DNA of 64,000 nt from positions 74,096-138,095 of the forward strand of contig CAJTZL010000002.1 in NCBI GenBank assembly GCA_910583695.1. Direction: 5' to 3'. This DNA comes from an uncultured Oscillibacter sp. GTDB taxonomy: Bacteria; Bacillota; Clostridia; Oscillospirales; Oscillospiraceae. Positions 8,626 to 16,926 of this stretch are shown here, in pieces (the stretch's first letter is position 1; each line of letters opens with the position of its first letter). A model generated the notes under the pieces. It made no database searches, was not told the DNA's origin, and saw only the letters and a list, made by a program, of their open reading frames with translations. A program made the translations under genes and the position numbers.

Positions 8626-10119
8626 GTGAAAAACTATGTGATCGCCATGGACCAGGGCACCACCAGCTCCCGGTGCATACTCTTCGACCGGCAGGGAGAG
8701 GTCCGGGCCGTGGTTCAGAAGGAATTTCCCCAGATTTACCCCCGGCCCGGCTGGGTGGAGCACGACCCCATGGACATCTGGTCCACTCAGATGGGCGTCA
8801 CCATGGAGGCCATGCAGAAGGCCGATGCCCGGCCCGACGAAATCGCCGCCATCGGCATCACCAACCAGCGGGAAACCACCTTGGTCTGGGACGCCGCCAC
8901 TGGAAAGCCTGTCTGCAACGCTATCGTCTGGCAGTGTCGCCGGACGGCGGCCCGCATCGAACAACTCCGGCAGGACGGGCTGGAGGAGACCGTCCGGCAA
9001 AAGACCGGGCTGATTCCCGACGCCTACTTTTCCGCCAGCAAGCTGGAGTGGATTCTGAACAATGTCCCCGGCGCCCGGGAGCGGGCGGAGCGGGGAGAGC
9101 TGCGGTTCGGCACCGTGGATACCTGGCTCATCTGGAACCTCACCGGCGGGCGGGTCCACGCCACAGACTACACCAACGCCTCTCGGACCATGCTCTTTGA
9201 CATCCACAAGCTCCAGTGGGACCAGGAGCTGCTGGACTGCTTCCGCATCCCCGCCTCCCTGCTGCCCCAGGTCCTGCCCAGCAGCCATCTGTTCGGTGAG
9301 ACGGACAAATTCGGCGGCTCCATCCCCATTGCCGCCGCCGCGGGAGACCAGCAGGCCGCCCTCTTCGGCCAGTGCGGCTTTGAACCGGGAGACGTAAAGA
9401 GCACCTACGGCACCGGCGGCTTCCTGCTGATGAACACCGGCGCGGAGGCGGTCCCTTCCAGGCGGGGGCTTCTCACCACCATTGCCGCCGGGGCGGGCGG
9501 GCAGGTCCACTACGCCCTGGAGGGCAGCGTCTTCATCGCCGGGGCCGCCATCCAGTGGCTCCGGGACGAAATGCGGCTGCTGGACAGCGCCGCTCAGACG
9601 GAGCAAATCTGCGCTCAGCTGGAGGACGCCGGGGGCGTCTATGTGGTTCCCGCCTTTGTGGGCCTGGGGGCCCCCTACTGGGAGCCCTACGCCCGGGGCA
9701 CCGTGGTGGGGCTGACCCGGGGCGTCACTCGGGAGCACTTCATCCGGGCGGTGACGGAATCCCTGGCCTACCAGACCAACGACCTACTCTTGGCCATGAA
9801 GGAGGAGTCCGGCCTGACCCTGGGCTCCCTCAAGGTGGACGGCGGAGCCAGCGCCAACAGCTTCCTCATGCAGTTCCAGGCGGACCTGTCGGACATCCAA
9901 ATCCAGCGGCCCCGGTGCATCGAAACCACCGCCCTGGGGGCGGCATATCTGGCGGGACTGGCCTCCGGCTTCTGGCGGGACCAGGAGGAAATCAAGGGCA
10001 ACTGGGCCTGCCAGCGGACCTTCTCCCCCGCTGTCTCCCAGGCGCGGCGGCAGGAGCTGCAAAAGGGCTGGAGGCGGGCCGTGCGCTGCGCCATGGCCTG
10101 GGCAAAGGACGAGGCATGA
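8626..10119 (+). CDS. glpK: Glycerol kinase
   Basis: ATP-dependent phosphorylation of glycerol to sn-glycerol 3-phosphate. It has 497 residues, the usual length, and starts with GTG behind AGGAGGAG. The FGGY-kinase N-terminal ATP loop MDQGTTSSRCILFD is present, then ITNQRETT, NAIVWQCRRT, GTVDTWLIW, AAAGDQQAALFGQ and STYGTGGFLLMN, and the C-terminal signature GGASANSFLMQFQADL. No glpF or glpD is adjacent. Co-transcribed with the upstream hydrolase. Confidence 0.97.
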   Translation: MKNYVIAMDQGTTSSRCILFDRQGEVRAVVQKEFPQIYPRPGWVEHDPMDIWSTQMGVTMEAMQKADARPDEIAAIGITNQRETTLVWDAATGKPVCNAIVWQCRRTAARIEQLRQDGLEETVRQKTGLIPDAYFSASKLEWILNNVPGARERAERGELRFGTVDTWLIWNLTGGRVHATDYTNASRTMLFDIHKLQWDQELLDCFRIPASLLPQVLPSSHLFGETDKFGGSIPIAAAAGDQQAALFGQCGFEPGDVKSTYGTGGFLLMNTGAEAVPSRRGLLTTIAAGAGGQVHYALEGSVFIAGAAIQWLRDEMRLLDSAAQTEQICAQLEDAGGVYVVPAFVGLGAPYWEPYARGTVVGLTRGVTREHFIRAVTESLAYQTNDLLLAMKEESGLTLGSLKVDGGASANSFLMQFQADLSDIQIQRPRCIETTALGAAYLAGLASGFWRDQEEIKGNWACQRTFSPAVSQARRQELQKGWRRAVRCAMAWAKDEA

Positions 10120-10128
10120 CAAATCTGC

Positions 10129-10169
10129 AAAGAAGTCCCCCAGAGGAAATTCCTCCGGGGAACTTCTTT
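10129..10169. terminator. Bidirectional terminator between glpK and the MMPL gene
   Basis: A long imperfect hairpin (AAAGAAGT-CCCC arm with GGGG-ACTTCTTT arm, GAGGAA/TTCCTC inner stem) lies between two convergent stops. Each strand ends in TTCTTT rather than a clean T-run. Confidence 0.7.
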
Positions 10170-10179
10170 CGATATTCCG

Positions 10180-12402
10180 TCATTCTGCGCGGGCGGAAAC
10201 CGGCTCCATCTCTATGGAAACCGCCTCCACGGAAGCCGCCTCCGGGGAAGCGGGCTCACCCTCCGAGGCGGGAAGGGCCTCGGTCTCCGCCGGGGGGAGC
10301 GTCTCCTTCTCCGGGCCGGGAAGAACCGGCGCAGGGTCCGGCGTCTTCCAGTGATAGCTGGTCCTTTGGAACAGCGGCTCGCAGACACAGAGGATGGCGG
10401 GCATCAGGAAAATGCTCACCAGCGCCGAGATCAGCGCTCCCCGGGCCAGCATGACGCAGATGGCCCCGATGAGGTCGATGGAGGAGACGAAGGATACCCC
10501 CAGGGTGGCGCAGAACAGCACCAGGGCACTGGTGACGATGGATGCGTCGGAGGAAGCGGCGGCAATGCGGATGGCCTCCTCCCGGCCAAGGCCCTTTTTC
10601 AGCTCCTCCTGGAACCGGGAGGTCATGAGGATGGCGTAATCCACTGTGGCTCCCAGCTGGACGCAGCTGATGATGGTGGGGGCGATGAAGGGAATTTCCG
10701 CGCCCAGGAAGTAGCAGCAGCCCTGGTTGATGAAAATGGCCAGCTCAATGGTGGCAACCAGCACCAGGGGGACGGAGACGGACTTGAAGACAAAGGCGAT
10801 GATGAGGAAGATCGCCGCAATAGAAATATAATTCGTCACCTGGAAGTCCACGGCCGACGTGTCGATCAGGTCCCGGTACATGGCCCCCTCCCCGGTGATC
10901 ATGGCGGAGGGGTCGTAGCTGTGGAGAATTTCATTCATGGCGTCCAGCTGAATCGCCACATCGTCCGTGGCGGGGGCGCAGCTGGAGTTGATCATCATCA
11001 GCTGCCAGCCCTCCTGGCGGAGCATATTCTTGAGGTCCTCCGGGATGAAGAAGTCCGGCACGCCCACGCCCAGCATCTTGTGGAAGGACACCACGGAGGT
11101 GACGCCGGGGACCTCCTCCATCCGCCGCTCGATCTCCCCCATGTCGGCGGCGCTCAGGTCGTCCCGGAGGACCACGAAATGGCTGGTGGCCATGTCAAAG
11201 TCGTCCTTCAGCTTTTCGTTGCTGACAATGGAGGGCAGGTCCCGGGGCAGGGATTCGTCCAGCTTGTAGTAGATGTCCGCGTGACGCTGGGCGTAGACCG
11301 CCGGGAAGAACAGCAGAACCGTCAGCACCACCAGGGGGATCTTGTATCGGAGAATGAAGCCGTTTACCCGGTCGAAGGAGGGAATCAGGGTCTTGTGCTT
11401 GTGCTTTCCAATCGGCTTGTCGAAGATCAGCACCAGGGAGGGCAGAACCAGAATGACCGTGGCCACACCCAGGACCACGCCCTTGGCCATGACGATGCCG
11501 ATATCCCGGCCCAGAGTCAGCCGCATGAAGCACAGGGCCAGGAAGCCCGCAATGGTGGTCATGCTACTGCCGGAGAGGGAGCGGAAGGCGGCAATGATGG
11601 CCTGGGTCATGGCATCCCGCTTGTCGTCACAGCGCTCCCGCTCCTCCTCGTAGCGGTGGTAAAGGAAGATGGAGTAGTCCATGGTCACGCCTAATTGCAG
11701 CACGGCGGCGATAGCCTTTGTGATGTAGGAAATCTGGCCTAAGAAGATATTGCTTCCGAAGTTGTAGACCACGGCCATGCCGATGCTGGCCAGGTACACG
11801 AAGGGCAGGACGGTGGATTCCAGCGTCACGCTCATGGCGGCCAGGGCCAGCAGCACCGCAAGCCCCACAAAGATCGGCAGCTCCCCGTCCATCACGTCCC
11901 GGGTATCCTTGATGACCACGGAGAAGCCCGCCAGGAAGCAGCGCTCGTTGCAGACGCTGCGCACCTGCCGGATGGCCTCCATGGTCTCGTCGGAGGCCCC
12001 GGGGTGATCGTACTGAATCAGCATCATGGTGGCCTGACCGGAGAAGAACATCTCCCGGAGGTCCGCCGGAATCATCTCCACGGGAACCTGAATGCCCACC
12101 AGATTGCTCAGCCACACGGCGCTGGACACGCCGGGGATATCCTGGATGTCCTGAATCAGCTTATTGGTGTAGCCCGCAGGCATCCCCTCCACGATCAGCA
12201 TGCTGGTAGCCGCCATCTGGAAGGGGTCCTCCAGCAGCTGCTCTCCCTGGGAGGAGGGCAGGTCCTGGGGCAGGTAGGAAAGGATGTCGTAGTTAATCTG
12301 GGTGGCGGCGTAGCCGATGAGGGAGGGAATCAGCATCAGCACGGCAATCAGGGCCACAAGCCTGGGCTTTCGGGTCAGCTTATGGGCAATCTTTTCAATC
12401 AT
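10180..12402 (-). CDS. MMPL/RND-family transporter
   Basis: A 740-residue polytopic membrane exporter. The duplicated RND plan is visible: a membrane helix (about 14-34), a large extracytoplasmic loop (35-165), a bundle of about five helices (170-345, with LQLGVTMDYSIFLYHRYEEE), a helix near 358, a second loop (375-520) and a second bundle (525-690, with VQLGATVDYAILMTSRFQEE). The repeated GxTxDY(A/S)I motif carries the proton-relay Asp. The C-terminal 50 residues are a Glu/Pro/Ala-rich tail. The gene is 16 bp after the 980-residue secreted protein, so the two act together. Regulation is probably by the divergent TetR pair. Substrate unknown; lipids and hydrophobic drugs are usual for the family. 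Confidence 0.92.
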   Translation of the reverse strand: MIEKIAHKLTRKPRLVALIAVLMLIPSLIGYAATQINYDILSYLPQDLPSSQGEQLLEDPFQMAATSMLIVEGMPAGYTNKLIQDIQDIPGVSSAVWLSNLVGIQVPVEMIPADLREMFFSGQATMMLIQYDHPGASDETMEAIRQVRSVCNERCFLAGFSVVIKDTRDVMDGELPIFVGLAVLLALAAMSVTLESTVLPFVYLASIGMAVVYNFGSNIFLGQISYITKAIAAVLQLGVTMDYSIFLYHRYEEERERCDDKRDAMTQAIIAAFRSLSGSSMTTIAGFLALCFMRLTLGRDIGIVMAKGVVLGVATVILVLPSLVLIFDKPIGKHKHKTLIPSFDRVNGFILRYKIPLVVLTVLLFFPAVYAQRHADIYYKLDESLPRDLPSIVSNEKLKDDFDMATSHFVVLRDDLSAADMGEIERRMEEVPGVTSVVSFHKMLGVGVPDFFIPEDLKNMLRQEGWQLMMINSSCAPATDDVAIQLDAMNEILHSYDPSAMITGEGAMYRDLIDTSAVDFQVTNYISIAAIFLIIAFVFKSVSVPLVLVATIELAIFINQGCCYFLGAEIPFIAPTIISCVQLGATVDYAILMTSRFQEELKKGLGREEAIRIAAASSDASIVTSALVLFCATLGVSFVSSIDLIGAICVMLARGALISALVSIFLMPAILCVCEPLFQRTSYHWKTPDPAPVLPGPEKETLPPAETEALPASEGEPASPEAASVEAVSIEMEPVSARAE

Positions 12403-12417
12403 GGCGGTTTCCTCCCG

Positions 12418-15360
12418 TCAGTGGAAGACGCCGGTGACGGCGTTCCAGAAGTCCCGGAACATCTGCGTCACCCGGCCCCAGAAGGTGGACTCTTCCTTGA
12501 CGGCGGCGGACGCCTCGTCCTCCTCCGCCTTCTCCGTCTTGATCTCCTGGGTGCGGATGAGAACCTGAATGCTGTCCGGGGACGGGTTCCGCTTATCCGT
12601 CAGGGACACCGCCTCCGCCGTGGCGTCCATCAGCAGGATATTGTTCACATCTCCGGTGTACTCGTTCCAGGTATCTTCTATGATTTGGGTGACGGTATTC
12701 TTGGCCTCCTTCACCTGTTTGGTGGTGGCCAGGGCCTTGGCGGTCTGCCGCAGGGCAGCGGAGAGGCCCCGGAGGGACTGCTTCGTTCCCGCATCCAGGT
12801 CCCTTCCCGTGGACCGGGCCAGATTCTCCGCATCGCTAAGCAGGGTCTCCGTGTCCCGGATGGTGGTCACGGCGGAGGCGCTGAGGGTCCCGGCGCTGGT
12901 CAGGGCCTCCTGAAGTGTGGGCTCATAATCGTTCAGTACAATCCGCAGCGCGTCCACGTCCTCCAGAATCTCCCGCAGGGTTCCGGCGGACTGCCCCAGA
13001 GCCGCCGTCAGGTCCTCCGCGTCGTCCAGGTCCCGCAGCAGGTAGTTCAGCTCTCCGCAGAGGTTCGCCAGGTCGCCCGCCACGGCGGCGGTGGGGCGCT
13101 TGATCTGGTTGAGGGAGGCGTTGAGCTGGCTCTGGATTGCGTCGATCCGGGCGGTGGCGCTGTCCAGGCCGCTGGTGATGAGGTCCACCACCGCGCCGCC
13201 TACCGTGTCGTTTTCCGGGGGCTTTCCGGGGTTGGAGGGGGCGTCGGGACCGGAGGGCGCGCCGTCTCCCTCGCCGGGAGTCTCAGGTTTGCTGGAACCG
13301 CCGTCTCCACTGGAGCCGTTGTCTCCACTGGGACTATCGTTTCCGCTGGGACTGTCGTCTCCGCTGGAACCGTCGCTTCCGCCGGGACTGTCGTCTCCGC
13401 TGGAACCGTCGCTTCCGCTGGAACCGTCGTCTTCTCCGGAAGCGCCGTCTTGATCAGAAGCTCCGCTGTCATCGCCATCCAGAGCTTCGTAGACCACCAG
13501 ACGGGCCGACATCTGTCCCTTTTTCAGCGTCTCCGGAGCCTCGGCATCCTCCGGCACCGGAGGCCCCTGTTCCTCCTCCGGAGCGGGCTGCTCCGCTTCT
13601 TCCGAAACGGCGGGTTCTTCCGGCGCTCCGGTTTCCGGTGCCGCCGCCTCCGGGGACTGCGGCAGGTCCGGGGTCTCAGCGGGCTCGGAAGGCCGGTCCT
13701 GCTCCGGAGGCTCGGCCGGGGCTTGGGGCGGCTCCGGGACTGCGGGAACGACAACCTCCGGCACCGGGCGGTTCCGCAGCGCCGCCTTTCCGGAGACAGC
13801 GCCGCCGGCACTGTAAATCAGCCAGAGATCGTTCATCTGCTTGGCCGTGTCCGGGTCCTTGGTCACTTGTCCGCAGAAGTCCCGGAAGCCCATATTCGTC
13901 TGCTGCTTCACCTGATGGAGCGTCTCCATCTGCTTGGCCGCCTCCAGGGCCGTCTGCTGTTCCGGGGGCACCGGAAGTCCGGCTTTGTCCGCATCCAGCA
14001 GCTGCTTCATGCCCGCCGCCTTGACCTTGGCCTCCGCGCTTCCCACGCCCTGGGCCTCCAGCATCTTCTGGAGGAAGGTCTCCGTATCCTCCGCAGCATA
14101 GGCGCCATGTACGTTCTTCACCTTTTCCACCAGCCCCCGGCTGTTGGTGGCAACACTGCCGCCGCCCACGTGGACGCCGCCCAGGGCGCTCTCCAGGCGG
14201 AGGAGATTCCCCTCCATATCCGCCGCCAGCCCGATGACGCTCCGCAGGTCACTGGTCCCCTGCTCCAGGCCGTACAGGGCCGTCTCCATCTCCGTCAGCT
14301 GGGCCTGCAGGGTCACGGTGGCGTCCACCATCTCGTTGAGGACGGCCTTAGAGTCCGTCACCGTCCGGCTCAGGAGCTGGACCCGCTGTTCCACCGGGGC
14401 CAGGATATCCGCCAGATTGCTCAGGTCCTCCCGAAGGCGGTCCGTGCCATTGTACAGCGCGCCCTTGCCGCCGGAGAAGGTCCCCCGGGCCGCGTCCAGC
14501 TGGTCCAGGCCCTTGGCGGAGGCGTAAAGGCCGTTCTGAATGTCCGCCAAGGCGTCCAGCAGCTCATCCAGACTGCCGGAGAGGGCCCGGTAGTCCTCCT
14601 CCAGGTCGTCCTTCCGCTCGCTGAGCTTGGCGATCTCCTCCAGCTGGGCCAGGGTGGCGGGCATCATCATCACGGTCAGGCCGCCGAAGGAGAAATCGTT
14701 GGAGCCCACCCGGATGGTGAAGTGCTGTTCCTCCCCGGGGAGGCAGAGGAAGAGAACGGTCCGCAGGTTGCCCACCAGCTGGACCTGGGCCCCCTCCGCC
14801 TCCAGGGAGAGGATGTCGTCCTGGTTAAACAGGGCCGTGGCCGCCAGGGTGTAATTGTACCGGGCGTAGTCTCCGGCGTTCTCATTGGGCACAATGTCCA
14901 GAAGGATTTCCACCACGCCCTGCTTCCCCGCCAGCTCCTCCGCCTTGGCGGGGACCCCGTTGAGGGTGTAGCGCAGGGAGATGGTCCAGGGCAGGTCCTC
15001 AAAGGGCTTTTTTGTCTTGCCCTCGAAATAGAAGTGGTCCGGCGCGCCGCCGGCAAATTGGAAGGAGGTGCTCCCCCCTTCCCCGCTCACCGGGACGGAG
15101 CTGTCCGTGAGGTTCACCACCTCGTCGTAGACGCCGTAGTCCGTCAGGCTGTCCCGGCCGTTCATGGCGTAGCTTTTCACCACGCTGCCCTCCAGAAGGT
15201 TTCCGTAGTAGTCCAACGTGGCGTAATACGCCTCGTCGTAGGTGGGGGTCACGCCGTCGCCGATGGCCTCCGCCGCAGCGGCGGGCAGAGTCAGCGTCAC
15301 AGTCAAAACCGCTGCCAGAACCAGGGCGGACACGCGTTTGCTCATGGTTTGCCAAGTCAT
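12418..15360 (-). CDS. Large secreted coiled-coil protein, partner of the MMPL transporter
   Basis: A 980-residue protein I cannot assign to a named family. The ATG follows GGAGG with 7 bases between. A signal peptide is clear (SALVLAAVLTVTLTLPAAAA, cleaved about residue 30). Residues 35-250 look globular, about 250-470 are helical heptads (LEEIAKLSERKDDLEEDY), 530-610 are Pro/Glu-rich, 630-720 are a low-complexity Gly/Ser/Asp linker, 730-900 are again coiled coil, and the tail carries a short hydrophobic patch (VTQMFRDFWNAVTGVF). A comparable long coiled coil tied to an RND/MMPL pump suggests an extracellular adaptor or wall-spanning scaffold. This is inference from layout only. Confidence 0.75.
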   Translation of the reverse strand: MTWQTMSKRVSALVLAAVLTVTLTLPAAAAEAIGDGVTPTYDEAYYATLDYYGNLLEGSVVKSYAMNGRDSLTDYGVYDEVVNLTDSSVPVSGEGGSTSFQFAGGAPDHFYFEGKTKKPFEDLPWTISLRYTLNGVPAKAEELAGKQGVVEILLDIVPNENAGDYARYNYTLAATALFNQDDILSLEAEGAQVQLVGNLRTVLFLCLPGEEQHFTIRVGSNDFSFGGLTVMMMPATLAQLEEIAKLSERKDDLEEDYRALSGSLDELLDALADIQNGLYASAKGLDQLDAARGTFSGGKGALYNGTDRLREDLSNLADILAPVEQRVQLLSRTVTDSKAVLNEMVDATVTLQAQLTEMETALYGLEQGTSDLRSVIGLAADMEGNLLRLESALGGVHVGGGSVATNSRGLVEKVKNVHGAYAAEDTETFLQKMLEAQGVGSAEAKVKAAGMKQLLDADKAGLPVPPEQQTALEAAKQMETLHQVKQQTNMGFRDFCGQVTKDPDTAKQMNDLWLIYSAGGAVSGKAALRNRPVPEVVVPAVPEPPQAPAEPPEQDRPSEPAETPDLPQSPEAAAPETGAPEEPAVSEEAEQPAPEEEQGPPVPEDAEAPETLKKGQMSARLVVYEALDGDDSGASDQDGASGEDDGSSGSDGSSGDDSPGGSDGSSGDDSPSGNDSPSGDNGSSGDGGSSKPETPGEGDGAPSGPDAPSNPGKPPENDTVGGAVVDLITSGLDSATARIDAIQSQLNASLNQIKRPTAAVAGDLANLCGELNYLLRDLDDAEDLTAALGQSAGTLREILEDVDALRIVLNDYEPTLQEALTSAGTLSASAVTTIRDTETLLSDAENLARSTGRDLDAGTKQSLRGLSAALRQTAKALATTKQVKEAKNTVTQIIEDTWNEYTGDVNNILLMDATAEAVSLTDKRNPSPDSIQVLIRTQEIKTEKAEEDEASAAVKEESTFWGRVTQMFRDFWNAVTGVFH

Positions 15361-15378
15361 AGTGATTCCTCCAAATAA

Positions 15379-15435
15379 TCAACTTGTGTCAAATAAAATA
15401 TTTTTGTTGACTTATTGACTTGAGTCGATTATAGT
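15379..15435. promoter_or_regulatory. TetR promoter with two operator-like repeats shared with the divergent MMPL operon
   Basis: On the plus strand TTGACT (15407-15412), 17 bp, TATAGT (15430-15435) forms the TetR promoter. Two copies of an imperfectly palindromic 14-mer, consensus TYRACTTGWGTCRA, lie at 15379-15392 (near the minus-strand gene start) and 15415-15428 (inside the promoter spacer). Their centres are 36 bp apart. The placement suits a repressor that controls itself and the divergent exporter operon. Confidence 0.65.
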
Positions 15436-15502
15436 AAAGACAGGAAATTTGGTCAATAGACAAAAGCGGGCAAATGCCTAACCTGTCCAAAGGAGGACGC
15501 TT

Positions 15503-16105
15503 ATGCTGAAAAACCCCGAAGACCGCCGGGCCCGGCGGTCCCGCAAGCTGCTGAAGGAAAGTCTTTTGGAGCTGATGAAGCGGAAGAGCTTCTCCGACAT
15601 CTCCGTTCGGGACGTGACCGACGCGGCGGATATGAACCGGGCCACCTTTTATCTCCATTACTCCGGCACTTTGGAGCTGCTGCACAGTGTGGAGGAGGAC
15701 CTGCTGGAGGAACTCCAGGAGCTGGTGGACGCCCATATGCAGGAGACCGTGGCGGTGGGCAGCGTGGCTCCCGTATTTGAGCCGGTGCTGGACTTCACCA
15801 TAGAGAACCGGGAAATCTGCACGGTCCTCTTCGCCAGCAGCGAGGCCAGCGGCTTCTTCCAGTCCATCCAGCGGCTGGTTCACCGGAACGGCGCGCTGCT
15901 GGTCAAAACCTGGTTCCACCCGGAGGACCCGAGGCTGACGGGCTACCTTCTGAACTTCCTGGCCTGGGGTTTCATCGGCCTTCTGGCGGAGTGGTTTGAA
16001 AAGGACATGGCCCTGCCCAAGTCGGAGCTTCTCTCCGCCGCCCAGCGCATGGCGGATGCCGCCGCCACCGGGCTCTTCTCCCGGGAGGAAAGGAGGTCCT
16101 CATGA
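15503..16105 (+). CDS. TetR/AcrR-family regulator, first of a tandem pair
   Basis: A 200-residue repressor-type regulator. Its helix-turn-helix at residues about 10-57 contains FSDISVRDVTDAADMNRATFYLHY, read in two parts around the recognition helix; the rest is an all-helical ligand and dimer domain. RBS AAAGGAGG. It is divergent from the MMPL operon and sits behind a promoter containing an operator-like palindrome, so autoregulation and control of the exporter are likely. Its stop overlaps the start of the second regulator as ATGA. Ligand unknown. Confidence 0.9.
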   Translation: MLKNPEDRRARRSRKLLKESLLELMKRKSFSDISVRDVTDAADMNRATFYLHYSGTLELLHSVEEDLLEELQELVDAHMQETVAVGSVAPVFEPVLDFTIENREICTVLFASSEASGFFQSIQRLVHRNGALLVKTWFHPEDPRLTGYLLNFLAWGFIGLLAEWFEKDMALPKSELLSAAQRMADAAATGLFSREERRSS

Positions 16106-16668
16106 TGTCCGCCCCTGCCAAGGAGGCCCTCAAGGCCGCCTTTCTCCACCTGCTGGAGGAACATCCCCTTCGGGAGATCACTGTAAAGGACATCGTCCAG
16201 TCCTGCGGGGTCAACCGGAATACTTTTTACTATCACTTCAAGGACATCCCCGCCCTGCTGGAGGAGCTGGTCACAGATCAGGCGGAACGCATCATTGCCG
16301 CCCAGGGCCCGGCCCTGTCCCTGGCGGACTGCCTGGAGACCGCCGCCGGCTTTGCCCTGGAGCACCGGCAGGCGGTACTCCATATCAACCAGTCCGCTCA
16401 CCGGGACCTGTTTGAGCGGAGCCTGATGGACGTGTGCCGCCGGGTGGTGGAGGACTACGCCGCTGCGGCCGCCACCGGCGTTCCCATTTCCCGGGAGGAC
16501 CGGGCCATCATCGTCCGGTTCTATCAGTGCGAGTGCTTCGGGCAGATCATGGCCTGGCTCAACGACGGGATGCGCTATGACCTGGGAAAGCAGTTTCGCC
16601 GCCTCTGCCGGCTGGGGGAGGGCATGACGGAGCGGATGCTGAGACGGGCCATGGAGCCGAATATTTAG
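16102..16668 (+). CDS. TetR/AcrR-family regulator, second of a tandem pair
   Basis: A 188-residue paralogue-like regulator translated by the ATGA overlap with the previous gene. The N-terminal HTH contains VKDIVQSCGVNRNTFYYHF (about residues 26-44), close to the first regulator's motif. Two co-translated TetR proteins may form a heterodimer or respond to different ligands at the same operators. That is inference. A hairpin terminator follows directly. Confidence 0.88.
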   Translation: MMSAPAKEALKAAFLHLLEEHPLREITVKDIVQSCGVNRNTFYYHFKDIPALLEELVTDQAERIIAAQGPALSLADCLETAAGFALEHRQAVLHINQSAHRDLFERSLMDVCRRVVEDYAAAAATGVPISREDRAIIVRFYQCECFGQIMAWLNDGMRYDLGKQFRRLCRLGEGMTERMLRRAMEPNI

Positions 16669-16704
16669 AAGAAGAGAGGGGACGTTCCGTCCTCTCTCTT
16701 CTTC
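16668..16704. terminator. Terminator after the TetR pair
   Basis: A hairpin with arms AAGAAGAGAGGGGACG and CGTCC-TCTCTCTTCTT, located between convergent genes (TetR on plus, small membrane protein on minus). Confidence 0.75.
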
Positions 16705-16714
16705 ACATCGGCCG

Positions 16715-16897
16715 CTACTTCTTTTCTTTCTTCTCAGGCAGGAACACCATAACGGCTCCAATCATACCAAGCCCTGCAAAAATGTGCTGCCATCTGACAG
16801 ACAAATCAAATACATATCTCCACCCATCCCCCAAAGCACCGAGCATCAGCGTAATGCTGAGCAGAATCAGGGCGATTCCTCTCAATTGATTTTTCAC
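16715..16897 (-). CDS. Small two-helix membrane protein, unknown function
   Basis: A 60-residue protein with a GTG start behind AGGAGG. It has two hydrophobic segments, about residues 7-24 (IALILLSITLMLGALG) and 37-53 (IFAGLGMIGAVMVFLP), separated by a short loop, with a Lys-rich C-terminus that should face the cytoplasm. No family recognised. It lies just upstream of polC on the same strand side but with its own ribosome site. The good RBS and coherent topology support a real gene. Confidence 0.65.
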   Translation of the reverse strand: MKNQLRGIALILLSITLMLGALGDGWRYVFDLSVRWQHIFAGLGMIGAVMVFLPEKKEKK

Positions 16898-16926
16898 TTG
16901 TCCCTCCTATTCCGGTCTTGGCGGAA

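Noticed and set aside
12004..15378. A 1124-codon plus-strand open frame opposite the 980-residue secreted protein
   Set aside because: Low-complexity antisense translation; the minus-strand frame has a signal peptide, ribosome site and operon context.
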